Assembly: GCA_964389545.1 (NCBI GenBank)
Contig: CAYMDN010000034.1
Span: forward strand, 1 to 12,945
DNA length: 12,945 bases
Reading direction: 5' to 3'
DNA from: UMGS1781 sp964389545
Lineage (GTDB): Bacteria > Bacillota > Clostridia > TANB77 > CAG-508
Position numbers and translations under genes: made by a program. The notes beneath the pieces were generated by a model that made no database searches, was not told the origin of the DNA, and worked only from the letters and a program-made list of their open reading frames with translations. Positions within the stretch are counted from its first letter, which is position 1. Each line of letters starts with the position of its first letter. Positions 5,691-12,893 of this stretch are shown here, piece after piece.

Positions 5691-6956
5691 ATGGGATTTA
5701 TTAAAGCATTTGCAGGTGCCTTAGGTGGTTCATTTGCAGATCAATGGAAAGATTTTTATATGCCAATGCAAAATGTTCCAGCAACAGCTGCTATTTTTAG
5801 AGCCGTACCACAAGGGACAAATGCAGGACGTGGAGAAAATACAAAAGGATCAGAAAATATAATATCTAATGGAAGTAAAATTATAGTACCAGAAGGAACA
5901 GCTCTTGTTACAATGCAAGATGGAGCAATAACAGGTGTTATTACTGAACCAGGTGGATTTATATATTCATCAGATGATCCAAATTCAAGATCAATGTTTG
6001 CAGGTAATGGAATATTATCTTCAACATTTGGACAAAGCTGGGAAAGATTTAAATTTGGTGGACAACCAGGATCTCAACAAGTTGCATTCTATGTTAATTT
6101 AAGAGAAATACCTAACAATCGATTTGGAACACAAGCAGAAATTTATTGGGATGATGCATATTTAAATGCTCAAGTTGGAGCAGTAACAAGAGGAACATAC
6201 ACATTAAGAATATTAGACCCAATTCTATTTATAAAGAACTTTGTACCAGCAACATATTTACAAGCAGGATCACCATTATTTGATTTTGCAGATATGGATA
6301 ATGATGCAGGTGCACAATTATTTAATGAAGTAGTTAGTAGCTTATCTGCTGCATTCTCAAATTATACAAATGATCCAAGCAAGGGAAATCGTATAACAAG
6401 AATTCAAGGAGATCAAATAGGCTTTGCACAAAGCTTATCACAAGCAGTAGAAGAAGGATACCAATGGAGAACAGATAGAGGACTTGAAATTGTTAAAGTT
6501 GCAATTCAAGCTATCGAATATGATGACGATACAAAACAATTATTAAGTGATGTTAAAAAAGCAGATGCTTTATCAGGAGCACGTGGAAATTCATTCATGC
6601 AACAATCTGTAGCTCGTGGAATGCAAGCAGCTGGTGAAAATCCAAATGGTGGAGCAGGAGCAATGGCATTTATGGGAATGGGAGTAAATGCTGTTGGAGC
6701 AGGTGTAAGTGGTTTACAACAACCAGTTCAACAACCAATACAACAACCTGTACAGCCACAACAACCGATACAACCACAACAGCCAGTTCAACCACAGCCA
6801 CAACCAGCGCCAGCACCTCAACAACCAACTGCACCAGCAGGACAACCAGATGAAGACCCATTCGAAAAATTAGCAAAATATAAAAAAATGTTAGATGAGG
6901 GACTTATAACACAAGAAGATTACGAAAATGTTAAACGAAAGATTTTAGGTGTGTAA
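5691..6956 (+). CDS. SPFH-domain protein with C-terminal SHOCT domain (YdjI-like)
   Basis: This 421-aa protein belongs to the SPFH group annotated as 'virion core protein-like' (COG4260), which includes Bacillus subtilis YdjI. SPFH proteins oligomerise on membranes and organise microdomains. YdjI acts with YdjG and YdjH to place PspA (YdjF) at stressed membranes; that is family knowledge. The SPFH core spans about 25-280, with IIVPEGTALVTMQDGAITG (64-82), TEPGGFIYSSD (85-95) and TRGTYTLRILDPILFIKNFV (166-185). It is followed by a helical part, a Gly/Ala/Met-rich stretch (319-341), a Pro/Gln linker (343-384) and a SHOCT helix pair (389-420: DPFEKLAKYKKMLDEGLITQ then EDYENVKRKIL). It lacks a clear TM segment. 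ATG 5691 follows AGGAGGG by 6 nt. It forms an operon with the zinc-ribbon gene 29 nt downstream. Confidence 0.9.
   Translation: MGFIKAFAGALGGSFADQWKDFYMPMQNVPATAAIFRAVPQGTNAGRGENTKGSENIISNGSKIIVPEGTALVTMQDGAITGVITEPGGFIYSSDDPNSRSMFAGNGILSSTFGQSWERFKFGGQPGSQQVAFYVNLREIPNNRFGTQAEIYWDDAYLNAQVGAVTRGTYTLRILDPILFIKNFVPATYLQAGSPLFDFADMDNDAGAQLFNEVVSSLSAAFSNYTNDPSKGNRITRIQGDQIGFAQSLSQAVEEGYQWRTDRGLEIVKVAIQAIEYDDDTKQLLSDVKKADALSGARGNSFMQQSVARGMQAAGENPNGGAGAMAFMGMGVNAVGAGVSGLQQPVQQPIQQPVQPQQPIQPQQPVQPQPQPAPAPQQPTAPAGQPDEDPFEKLAKYKKMLDEGLITQEDYENVKRKILGV
6717..6842 (+). repeat. Degenerate Pro/Gln-coding repeats
   Basis: Repeated CAACAACCA- and CAGCCA-type units encode a QQPx-rich flexible linker (residues 343-384) between the SPFH core and SHOCT domain of the YdjI-like protein. 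The copies are imperfect and in frame. Length variation between strains is likely but not shown. Confidence 0.75.
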
Positions 6957-6985
6957 AGCATCTAATGAAAGGATGATGAGACTAG

Positions 6986-8410
6986 ATGCAAGAATTTGCT
7001 AATAGTGAACCCAAAATTATACAAACAGATATAGGAGCAAAAGATGGGCAAAACAAATGCCCTAAATGTGGGGCAACAGATATCGGACTAAACAGCAAAA
7101 TAGGAAAATTAAGATGTAACTATTGTAGATACGAATTTGAATCTGAGAAACTTGAAGGAATGGAAACTGATGTAACGAAGTTACAAGGAGAAATAATAGC
7201 TTCAGGTGCTCAAAATATAGTTGCAAATACGCAAGATGTTGTTACACTAAAATGCAGTAGCTGTGGAGCGGAAGTTGTAATTGATACTTCGGAAGTTACA
7301 CAGGCTAGATGTCACTGGTGTAGAAATACATTATCTATTAATCAACAAATTCCAAATGGAGCTGTACCTGATGTTGTATTACCATTCAAATTAACAAAAG
7401 AAGAGGCAAAAGAACATATAGAAAAATATGTTGGCAAAAGAAAGTTTTTTGCACATCCAAAATTCAAGGCTGAATTTACAACAGAAAATGTCATGGGTGT
7501 TTATTTACCATACATGTTAGTTGATGTTAATGGACATGCGAGGTTTATTGGAGAAGGAGAACATGAAGTTAGAAGATATACACGTAAAAGTGGAAACTCT
7601 GAGACAACTTATTATGATGCAGACAGATACGATGTAGAACGTGAGTTTGATATAGCAATAAATGGTTTATCAGTAGAAACAAGTGCAGATAAACTTGATA
7701 GAAACTCTTCATCAAAAACCAATAATGTTATAAATGCTATTATGCCATTTGACACAGAAAACTGTGTAAAATTTAATGCAAATTATTTAAAAGGATTTAC
7801 ATCAGAAAAACGTGATACAAGTATTGATGATATAAAACCTATAGTAGATATACAAACAAAGGATATAGCAAGATATGCAGCAAATCAAACATTAAAAGAA
7901 TATGATCGTGGTGTAAGATGGGATACTCAAGATATGAATGTAAAAGGTAGACAATGGAAAACAGCGTATTTACCAGTTTGGCTATACAGTTATATGCAAG
8001 AGAACAATGTTCTACATTATGTTGCAGTAAATGCCAGAACAAAAGAAACAGTAGGAAGTGTTCCAATAAATATGCCATTGTTAGTTATAGCTACAATACT
8101 AGTTGGAATATTAACAACCGTATTAAGCTTAGCTCTTTTTAAAGAAATTTTTATTCCATTAGTACTAATAGTATCAATTGCATACTTCCTTATTATGAAA
8201 ATAAGATATCGTCGTACAGATGCAAGACATCATCATGAAAGTGAAACAAATAATCAGATAAGTGGTGTAAGAACAGTAGATAGACTTACAAATAGACTTA
8301 CACGATTATCAAGAAGTCGAATAGAAGGAGCAAATAATGATCAAGTATCAGGTCAAACATATAGTGAAAAATTAATGGGCTCAGGAAAAATTATTGAAAG
8401 AGTAAAATAA
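6986..8410 (+). CDS. Double zinc-ribbon membrane protein (YdjG-like)
   Basis: This 474-aa protein resembles B. subtilis YdjG, annotated as a TFIIB-type zinc-ribbon protein. Two N-terminal zinc ribbons are visible: C25-x2-C28 with C44-x2-C47 (CPKCGA ... CNYC), and C90-x2-C93 with C109-x2-C112 (CSSCGAEVV ... CHWC). A central domain (about 130-355) contains VLPFKLTKEEAKEH (131-144), VYLPYMLVDVNGHARFIGEG (172-191) and WKTAYLPVWLYSY (324-336). Two TM segments follow (about 363-384 and 387-405), then a basic, Arg-rich tail. The zinc-ribbon and tail regions probably face the cytoplasm. Start ATG 6986 follows AAAGGATG by 10 nt. No promoter or terminator lies in the 29-nt gap, so it is cotranscribed with the SPFH gene. 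I infer a membrane complex with the SPFH partner; PspA and YdjH are not in the window. Confidence 0.88.
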   Translation: MQEFANSEPKIIQTDIGAKDGQNKCPKCGATDIGLNSKIGKLRCNYCRYEFESEKLEGMETDVTKLQGEIIASGAQNIVANTQDVVTLKCSSCGAEVVIDTSEVTQARCHWCRNTLSINQQIPNGAVPDVVLPFKLTKEEAKEHIEKYVGKRKFFAHPKFKAEFTTENVMGVYLPYMLVDVNGHARFIGEGEHEVRRYTRKSGNSETTYYDADRYDVEREFDIAINGLSVETSADKLDRNSSSKTNNVINAIMPFDTENCVKFNANYLKGFTSEKRDTSIDDIKPIVDIQTKDIARYAANQTLKEYDRGVRWDTQDMNVKGRQWKTAYLPVWLYSYMQENNVLHYVAVNARTKETVGSVPINMPLLVIATILVGILTTVLSLALFKEIFIPLVLIVSIAYFLIMKIRYRRTDARHHHESETNNQISGVRTVDRLTNRLTRLSRSRIEGANNDQVSGQTYSEKLMGSGKIIERVK

Positions 8411-8417
8411 TATAAAT

Positions 8418-8463
8418 AAAACTATACAGGATTCAAAAGAGAAAATGAAGCCTGTATAGTTTT
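8418..8463. terminator. Bidirectional terminator between convergent genes
   Basis: AAAACTATACAGG (8418-8430) pairs perfectly (13 bp) with CCTGTATAGTTTT (8451-8463) around a 20-nt loop. On the plus strand it ends the zinc-ribbon gene with TTTT. On the minus strand the stem is followed by TTTTATTTATATT, so it can also end transcripts of the minus-strand Asn-rich gene. Confidence 0.85.
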
Positions 8464-8490
8464 TAATTTCTGAATGATTAATAACTTCAG

Positions 8491-8524
8491 AACAACTGCA
8501 AAGTAAAAACTATTTACAGTTGTT
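8491..8524 (-). repeat. Inverted repeat at the 3' end of the Asn-rich gene
   Basis: AACAACTG (8491-8498) and CAGTTGTT (8517-8524) are complementary, extended by AAA/TTT after one mismatch. The minus-strand stop codon falls in the loop. No T run follows on either strand, so it is not a standard terminator; it may protect the mRNA end or be a by-product of the repeats. Confidence 0.4.
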
Positions 8525-8617
8525 GTTATTGCTATTATTTCTGTTGTTATTATTGTTACTGTTATTTCTATTGTTGTTATTATTTTTATTATTGTTGTTA
8601 TTTTTATTCTCTGCCAT
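8510..8617 (-). CDS. Asparagine-rich 35-aa microprotein
   Basis: On the minus strand, ATG at 8617 reads 35 codons to TAG (8512-8510). It is preceded at 6 nt by GGAGGTGC (complement of 8623-8630), one of the best ribosome-binding sites in the window. The peptide is M-A-E-N-K followed by runs of 2-5 asparagines split by single K, R or S residues, ending N4-C-K; 24 of 35 residues are Asn. Residues 17-33 repeat the pattern R-N2-S-N5. There is no signal peptide, TM segment or recognised family. It would be basic and disordered. It converges on the zinc-ribbon gene and shares its bidirectional terminator. A low-complexity repeat without a gene is the alternative; the start signal and orderly 3' end argue for translation. 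Confidence 0.6.
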   Translation of the reverse strand: MAENKNNNNNKNNNNNRNNSNNNNNRNNSNNNNCK

Positions 8618-8638
8618 GCAAAGCACCTCCAAATTAAA

Positions 8639-8668
8639 AGTATATAATTATTATGAACATAAATGAAA
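8639..8668 (-). promoter_or_regulatory. Weak candidate promoter for the Asn-rich microprotein
   Basis: Read on the minus strand, TTTCAT (8668-8663), 18-bp spacer, TATACT (8644-8639). The start would be near 8632, leaving only about 15 nt of leader including the Shine-Dalgarno. The -35 is poor; a non-sigma-A promoter is possible. The rest of the 8631-8738 stretch holds nothing else that I recognise. Confidence 0.3.
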
Positions 8669-8738
8669 AAAATATACTATTGCTAATATGTAATTCTTAA
8701 AAACAATGGAAAATTTTTGAAAGTAGCAAGTTAAACAA

Positions 8739-8767
8739 TTGAATATAAAAAACAAATATGTTATAAT
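8739..8767 (+). promoter_or_regulatory. Sigma-A promoter of the 111-aa membrane protein gene
   Basis: TTGAAT (8739-8744), 17-bp spacer, TATAAT (8762-8767). The start would be near 8774, giving a leader of about 35 nt with the ribosome-binding site GAAGGTG (8795-8801). Confidence 0.78.
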
Positions 8768-8808
8768 ACAACTACATATGCAGATGAAGAAAAAGAAGGT
8801 GTATAAAT

Positions 8809-9144
8809 GTGGTATTACTTATAGTAATATATATCCTCCTATTTTTAATTTTCCTTTTTGCAGTTTTTGCAGTCGTACAGATAAAATTAGCAGGAATGAA
8901 GGTAAAAGATTTTTACAGCTTTATAGAAGCAAACCAAATGTTAGATAAATTATATAGATTTTCAAAGAAATACGAGAGATTAAGCAGTCAAGACCAACTT
9001 GTGTTTTTAAAAGAAGCGGAGAGAGTTTTTGATTCATTTGATAAAGTACCAGATATGTTATGGGAAGAAGAATATAGTAAATATATGGATGTATTAGATA
9101 CATATAAAGATATAAAAATGGATAGATGGGCAAAAGATAATTAA
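8809..9144 (+). CDS. Unrecognised 111-aa single-pass membrane protein
   Basis: I do not recognise a family. The N-terminus is one very hydrophobic segment (2-24, VLLIVIYILLFLIF onward) without a lipobox or signal-peptidase site, so it is probably a membrane anchor. The rest (25-111) is charged and helical, with KVKDFYSFIEANQMLDKLY (31-49), a lysine-rich stretch and an acidic-aromatic end (MLWEEEYSKYMDVLDTYKD). The GTG start at 8809 is forced: an in-frame stop lies at 8785-8787 and no other start codon follows the Shine-Dalgarno GAAGGTG (8795-8801). It overlaps an out-of-frame ATG at 8807 that would give only MWYYL. The gene has its own promoter and terminator. Its place directly before addA is normally taken by addB, but nothing here resembles AddB. 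Confidence 0.72.
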   Translation: MVLLIVIYILLFLIFLFAVFAVVQIKLAGMKVKDFYSFIEANQMLDKLYRFSKKYERLSSQDQLVFLKEAERVFDSFDKVPDMLWEEEYSKYMDVLDTYKDIKMDRWAKDN

Positions 9145-9184
9145 AATTAGTAAACTAAAATAGTTGAGTTTACTAATTTTTTTT
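9143..9184 (+). terminator. Terminator of the 111-aa protein gene
   Basis: AAAATTAGTAAACT (9143-9156) pairs perfectly with AGTTTACTAATTTT (9167-9180) around a 10-nt loop, and an eight-T run spans 9177-9184. It overlaps the stop codon, so the gene is not cotranscribed efficiently with addA. Confidence 0.93.
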
Positions 9185-9197
9185 GATATGGTAAAAT
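9169..9197 (+). promoter_or_regulatory. Probable addA promoter overlapping the preceding terminator
   Basis: TTTACT (9169-9174), 17-bp spacer, TAAAAT (9192-9197), with an extended -10 TG at 9189-9190. The -35 lies inside the 3' arm of the upstream terminator. Start near 9204, with a 30-nt leader. Confidence 0.5.
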
Positions 9198-9233
9198 TGG
9201 TTAAAAATGAATTTAAGTATATAGGAGGAAATA

Positions 9234-12200
9234 ATGGGGTGGACACCTAAACAACTACAAGCTATAACCCAAAAGGGAGATAATATATTAGTTGCAGCAG
9301 CTGCAGGGAGCGGAAAAACAGCAGTTTTAGTAGAAAGAATAATTAATAAAATAACTAATGAAAATGTAGATATAGATAAACTATTAGTGGTTACATTTAC
9401 AAATGCTGCAGCAACAGAGATGAGAGAAAGAGTATTAGATGCTATGTATAAAAAGCTAGAAGAAGAGCCAGACAATATGAGATTAAGAAAGCAAATTCTA
9501 TTATTAAATAAGTGCAATATATCAACAATACATGCGTTTTGCCTAGAAGTAATAAAAAATAATTTTTATAGAATAGATGTATCTCCAAACTTTAGATTAG
9601 CAAATACTCCAGAAACTGAATTATTAAGATTAGAGACATTAGAAAAAACTTTTGATGAATTATACGAAAAAAATGATCCAGAATTTATAAATTTGATAAA
9701 TACATATTGTAGTTATAGGGATGATGATTTACTAAAAGAAATGGTGCTTAAAATCTATAAGTATATTCAAAGTATGCCATTTCCAGAAGAATGGCTTAGA
9801 GAACAAGTGGAAAAATTTAAGGTAAGTGATATTACAGACTTTTCGGAAACAAGTTGGGGCAAGATATTAATTGAAAATGCAAAAGAGACTGTTCGTGATG
9901 GTATAGGAAAACTAACAGAAATAAAAACTTCTTTAGAAGATGATCCAGAACTAGAGAAATGGTGCACCATAATCAAAGAAGATATTATTATATTAGAAGA
10001 ACTACTAAAAATAAACGAATGGGATAAATTCTATATGGTTATATCAAATATCAAATTTGCAACATGGACAGCAAGTAAAAAAATTCAATCTGATGTCAAA
10101 GATATGGCAAAAGAAAAAAGAGAGAGTATAAAGAAATCAATTAATGATTTAAAAAAGAAAATCTTTTTATATGAATCAAAACAAGCATGTCAAGATATAT
10201 GCGAAATGTATAAAATATTAGCAGGTATAGAAAATTTAGTAAAGAAATTTACACATGACTATATGGAAATAAAGAGAGAAAAAAATGTTATTGATTTTAA
10301 TGATATTGAGCATATGGCTTTACAAATATTAGTTGAAGAAGATGAATTAGGAAATCACGTGCCAACAGAAATTGCTGAAAAATATCAACAAAAATTTGAA
10401 GAAATTGCAATAGATGAGTATCAAGATAGTAATGAGATACAAGAGTATATGATGAAAACTATATCAAGAGGCAATAACATTTTTATGGTAGGGGATGTAA
10501 AACAGAGTATTTATAAGTTTAGACAGTCAAGACCAGAGTTATTTATAGAAAAATATAATACATTTAAAGAGAATAGAATACAACTATATGCGAACTTTAG
10601 AAGTAGAGAAAACATCCTAAATTTAACAAATGAGATATTTGAAAATATAATGTCTGAGAACTTTGGCAATATTGATTATAATGAAAATGAATATCTAAAT
10701 CCAGGATTAGAATATAAAAAAGATGAAGAATTAAATTTATTAGATAAAGTACCAGAATTAAATATTATAGATTTATGTGATGATAATGAAGATAAAATAG
10801 AACAAACAGAAGGCGAAGAAGAGGATGATACAGATGAGGATAATGAAGAAGATATAAAGATAGAAAACACTGTATTAGAAGCAAAACTTGTTGCAAATAA
10901 AATACAAAAATTGATGAATGGAAATTATTCTGTATATGATAAAAAAGTTGGATATAGAAAACTACAACTAAAAGATATAGTAATTTTATTAAGAAAAACT
11001 AGCAATATAGCATCAGTATATGAAAAAGAACTAACAAAATTAGGTTATCCTGTTTTTTGCGATATAGGAACAAATTACTTTGAAAGTATGGAGATACAAA
11101 TGATTATCAATTTATTAAAAATAATAGATAATCCAGATAATGATATTGCATTAGTAACAGTTTTAAGATCTCCTATATGGAATTTTACAGATAATGAACT
11201 TATTGAAATAAAAGCATTGGAAAGAAATGAAAATTTTTACACATCATTATTAGCAAACAGGGAAGCTAAAAATATAGAACTACGTAAAAAAGTAAATAAA
11301 TTTCTAGAGGACTTGGAGGATTTTTCTTCAAAAGAAGAATACTATAAGTTAGATGAATTAATATGGTATATATACGAAAAAACTGGATTTTATACATATG
11401 TTAGTTTAATGAAAAATGGAAATATCAGAACAGCTAATTTAAAAATGCTTTTTGAAAAGGCAAAAGATTATGAACAAGGTAGTTTTAAAGGATTATATAA
11501 TTTTATTAGATTTATAGATAATGTAAGCAAAACAGGTAGTGATATGGGCGCTCCAAAGCTAATTGGGGAAAATGAAGATGTAATAAGAATAATGAGTATT
11601 CACAAAAGTAAAGGACTAGAGTTCCCAGTAGTATTTTTATCTGGAACAGGTGGACAATTTAACTTTATGGATTTAAATGAGAAAATTATTCTACATCCAA
11701 AGATAGGAATTGGACCAAAATACATTAATTATGAAAGAAAAATACAATATGATACACTTGCAAAACAAGCAATTAAAATACAAACAAGAAAAGAGATTTT
11801 AGAAGAAGAAATGAGACTGCTATATGTTGCATTAACACGTAGTAGAGAAAAACTTTTTATAACAGGTATCAGTAAAAATTGGTCAAAATATGTTGAAGAT
11901 AAAGAAAAACTTTTAAGAGCTAATATGGGAGAAGATAAAATTAATATACCAACACTAAAGAAAGCTAAATCGTATTTAGATTGGATTGAACTTGTAAATC
12001 TATTTGATAAGAAAATGGAATCGTTAATGATTACTATCGTATATAAACCAAAAGAAATAATTAATGAAGAAAAATCTGAAACAAAACAGGTAAAGATTGA
12101 GATAGAACAAAGAGAAATAAATGAAGAAATAAACAAGATTTTTACCTGGGAATATGAGAGAAAAGAGCTTACAACAATAGAAGGAAAAAGTTCAGTAAGC

Positions 12201-12791
12201 AAATTAGCAAAAGGAAATAGTGAAGAAAAATTTACCAGTGAAATTGCAAAACCTAAGTTCATGGAAGAAGAAATGAAATTAACAAGAGCAGAAATAGGTA
12301 CAGCAGTTCACTTAGTAATGCAAAAATTAAATGAGAATGTAGAATATGATGAAAACAAAGTGGAAGAACTTTTAGAAGATTTAGTTGAAAAGAAGATAAT
12401 GACTGAAAACGAAAAAAATGAGATACCAAAAGAAAAGATTCTTAATTTTACTAAGTCTGAATTATTTAAAGAAATGAAAGAAGCGAATGAACTTCACAAA
12501 GAGCAAGCGTTTTATATAAATGTTCCGATAAAAGAAATATATGGTAAAGATGTAGAAGATGAAATATTAGTACAAGGAATTATAGATTTATACTATATTA
12601 ATAAACAAGACGAAATCGTACTAGTAGATTACAAAACAGATTATGTGCCAAATAATGACGAAAATGTACTTATAGAAAGATATAAAGGACAATTAGATTT
12701 ATATAAAAAAGCAATAGAAAAAGCTTTAAAAAAATCGGTTAAACATACATATATATATTCAACATATTTAAGCAAAACAATAGAGTTGTAA
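9234..12791 (+). CDS. addA: AddA, helicase-nuclease subunit of AddAB
   Basis: AddA is the UvrD-type 3'-5' helicase plus nuclease subunit of AddAB, the Bacillota counterpart of RecBCD. It resects double-strand breaks to load RecA. Visible motifs are Walker A AAAAGSGKTAVL (21-32), motif Ia VTFTNAAATEMRERV (53-67), STIHAFC (97-103), DEYQD (394-398), GDVKQSIYKFRQ (420-431), SIHKSKGLEFPVVFL (788-802), and EMRLLYVALTRSREKL (859-874). The C-terminal nuclease holds GIIDL (1115-1119) and VDYKTD, with Asp1132 and Lys1134 in the catalytic positions. At 1185 aa it is near the usual length (about 1230 in B. subtilis) and looks intact. An acidic Glu/Asp insert occupies 523-546. ATG 9234 follows AGGAGG by 5 nt. 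addB is not adjacent, although the two usually form an operon. Confidence 0.97.
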   Translation: MGWTPKQLQAITQKGDNILVAAAAGSGKTAVLVERIINKITNENVDIDKLLVVTFTNAAATEMRERVLDAMYKKLEEEPDNMRLRKQILLLNKCNISTIHAFCLEVIKNNFYRIDVSPNFRLANTPETELLRLETLEKTFDELYEKNDPEFINLINTYCSYRDDDLLKEMVLKIYKYIQSMPFPEEWLREQVEKFKVSDITDFSETSWGKILIENAKETVRDGIGKLTEIKTSLEDDPELEKWCTIIKEDIIILEELLKINEWDKFYMVISNIKFATWTASKKIQSDVKDMAKEKRESIKKSINDLKKKIFLYESKQACQDICEMYKILAGIENLVKKFTHDYMEIKREKNVIDFNDIEHMALQILVEEDELGNHVPTEIAEKYQQKFEEIAIDEYQDSNEIQEYMMKTISRGNNIFMVGDVKQSIYKFRQSRPELFIEKYNTFKENRIQLYANFRSRENILNLTNEIFENIMSENFGNIDYNENEYLNPGLEYKKDEELNLLDKVPELNIIDLCDDNEDKIEQTEGEEEDDTDEDNEEDIKIENTVLEAKLVANKIQKLMNGNYSVYDKKVGYRKLQLKDIVILLRKTSNIASVYEKELTKLGYPVFCDIGTNYFESMEIQMIINLLKIIDNPDNDIALVTVLRSPIWNFTDNELIEIKALERNENFYTSLLANREAKNIELRKKVNKFLEDLEDFSSKEEYYKLDELIWYIYEKTGFYTYVSLMKNGNIRTANLKMLFEKAKDYEQGSFKGLYNFIRFIDNVSKTGSDMGAPKLIGENEDVIRIMSIHKSKGLEFPVVFLSGTGGQFNFMDLNEKIILHPKIGIGPKYINYERKIQYDTLAKQAIKIQTRKEILEEEMRLLYVALTRSREKLFITGISKNWSKYVEDKEKLLRANMGEDKINIPTLKKAKSYLDWIELVNLFDKKMESLMITIVYKPKEIINEEKSETKQVKIEIEQREINEEINKIFTWEYERKELTTIEGKSSVSKLAKGNSEEKFTSEIAKPKFMEEEMKLTRAEIGTAVHLVMQKLNENVEYDENKVEELLEDLVEKKIMTENEKNEIPKEKILNFTKSELFKEMKEANELHKEQAFYINVPIKEIYGKDVEDEILVQGIIDLYYINKQDEIVLVDYKTDYVPNNDENVLIERYKGQLDLYKKAIEKALKKSVKHTYIYSTYLSKTIEL

Positions 12792-12822
12792 AATGTCATT
12801 TGGGGATGTCCCAAATGACATT
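12792..12822. repeat. Strong hairpin after addA, without a T tract
   Basis: AATGTCATTTGGG (12792-12804) pairs perfectly with CCCAAATGACATT (12810-12822) around a 5-nt loop and begins directly after the addA stop codon. The bases that follow are A-rich (AATTAAAAAAATT), so it is not a canonical terminator on the plus strand; on the minus strand TTTTACAAC follows. Its position still suggests a role in ending or stabilising addA mRNA. Confidence 0.6.
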
Positions 12823-12846
12823 AATTAAAAAAATTACCAAAAACTA

Positions 12847-12875
12847 TTGACAGATGTCAAAAAAAATAGTATACT
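12847..12875 (+). promoter_or_regulatory. Near-consensus promoter of the tRNA-Val gene
   Basis: Perfect TTGACA (12847-12852), 17-bp spacer, TATACT (12870-12875), 18 nt before the mature tRNA 5' end. The -35 is half of the inverted repeat TTGACA-GA-TGTCAA (12847-12860). Confidence 0.88.
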
Positions 12876-12893
12876 TATTTTCGTCGAATGAAT

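Noticed and set aside
8418..8530. CRISPR array or regulatory RNA in the 8411-8808 gap
   Set aside because: The repeats are trinucleotide-type coding repeats without spacers, and the hairpins are explained by a terminator and the end of the minus-strand ORF. No riboswitch core was recognised.
8507..8640. Plus-strand reading of the same repeat as a Val/Ile-rich hydrophobic segment
   Set aside because: That frame has no ATG, GTG or TTG start after the stop codon at 8504-8506 and no Shine-Dalgarno, whereas the minus strand has both. It is the mirror image of Asn codons.
8739..8948. 69-aa plus-strand frame overlapping the 111-aa gene
   Set aside because: It begins within the -35 element of the promoter and lacks a Shine-Dalgarno. 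The overlapping GTG frame has a proper start signal and a coherent TM segment.
11729..12262. 177-aa minus-strand frame within addA
   Set aside because: Its Ser/Leu/Ile-rich composition is what antisense of Lys/Glu-rich AddA coding gives. It has no convincing ribosome-binding site and interrupts nothing in addA.
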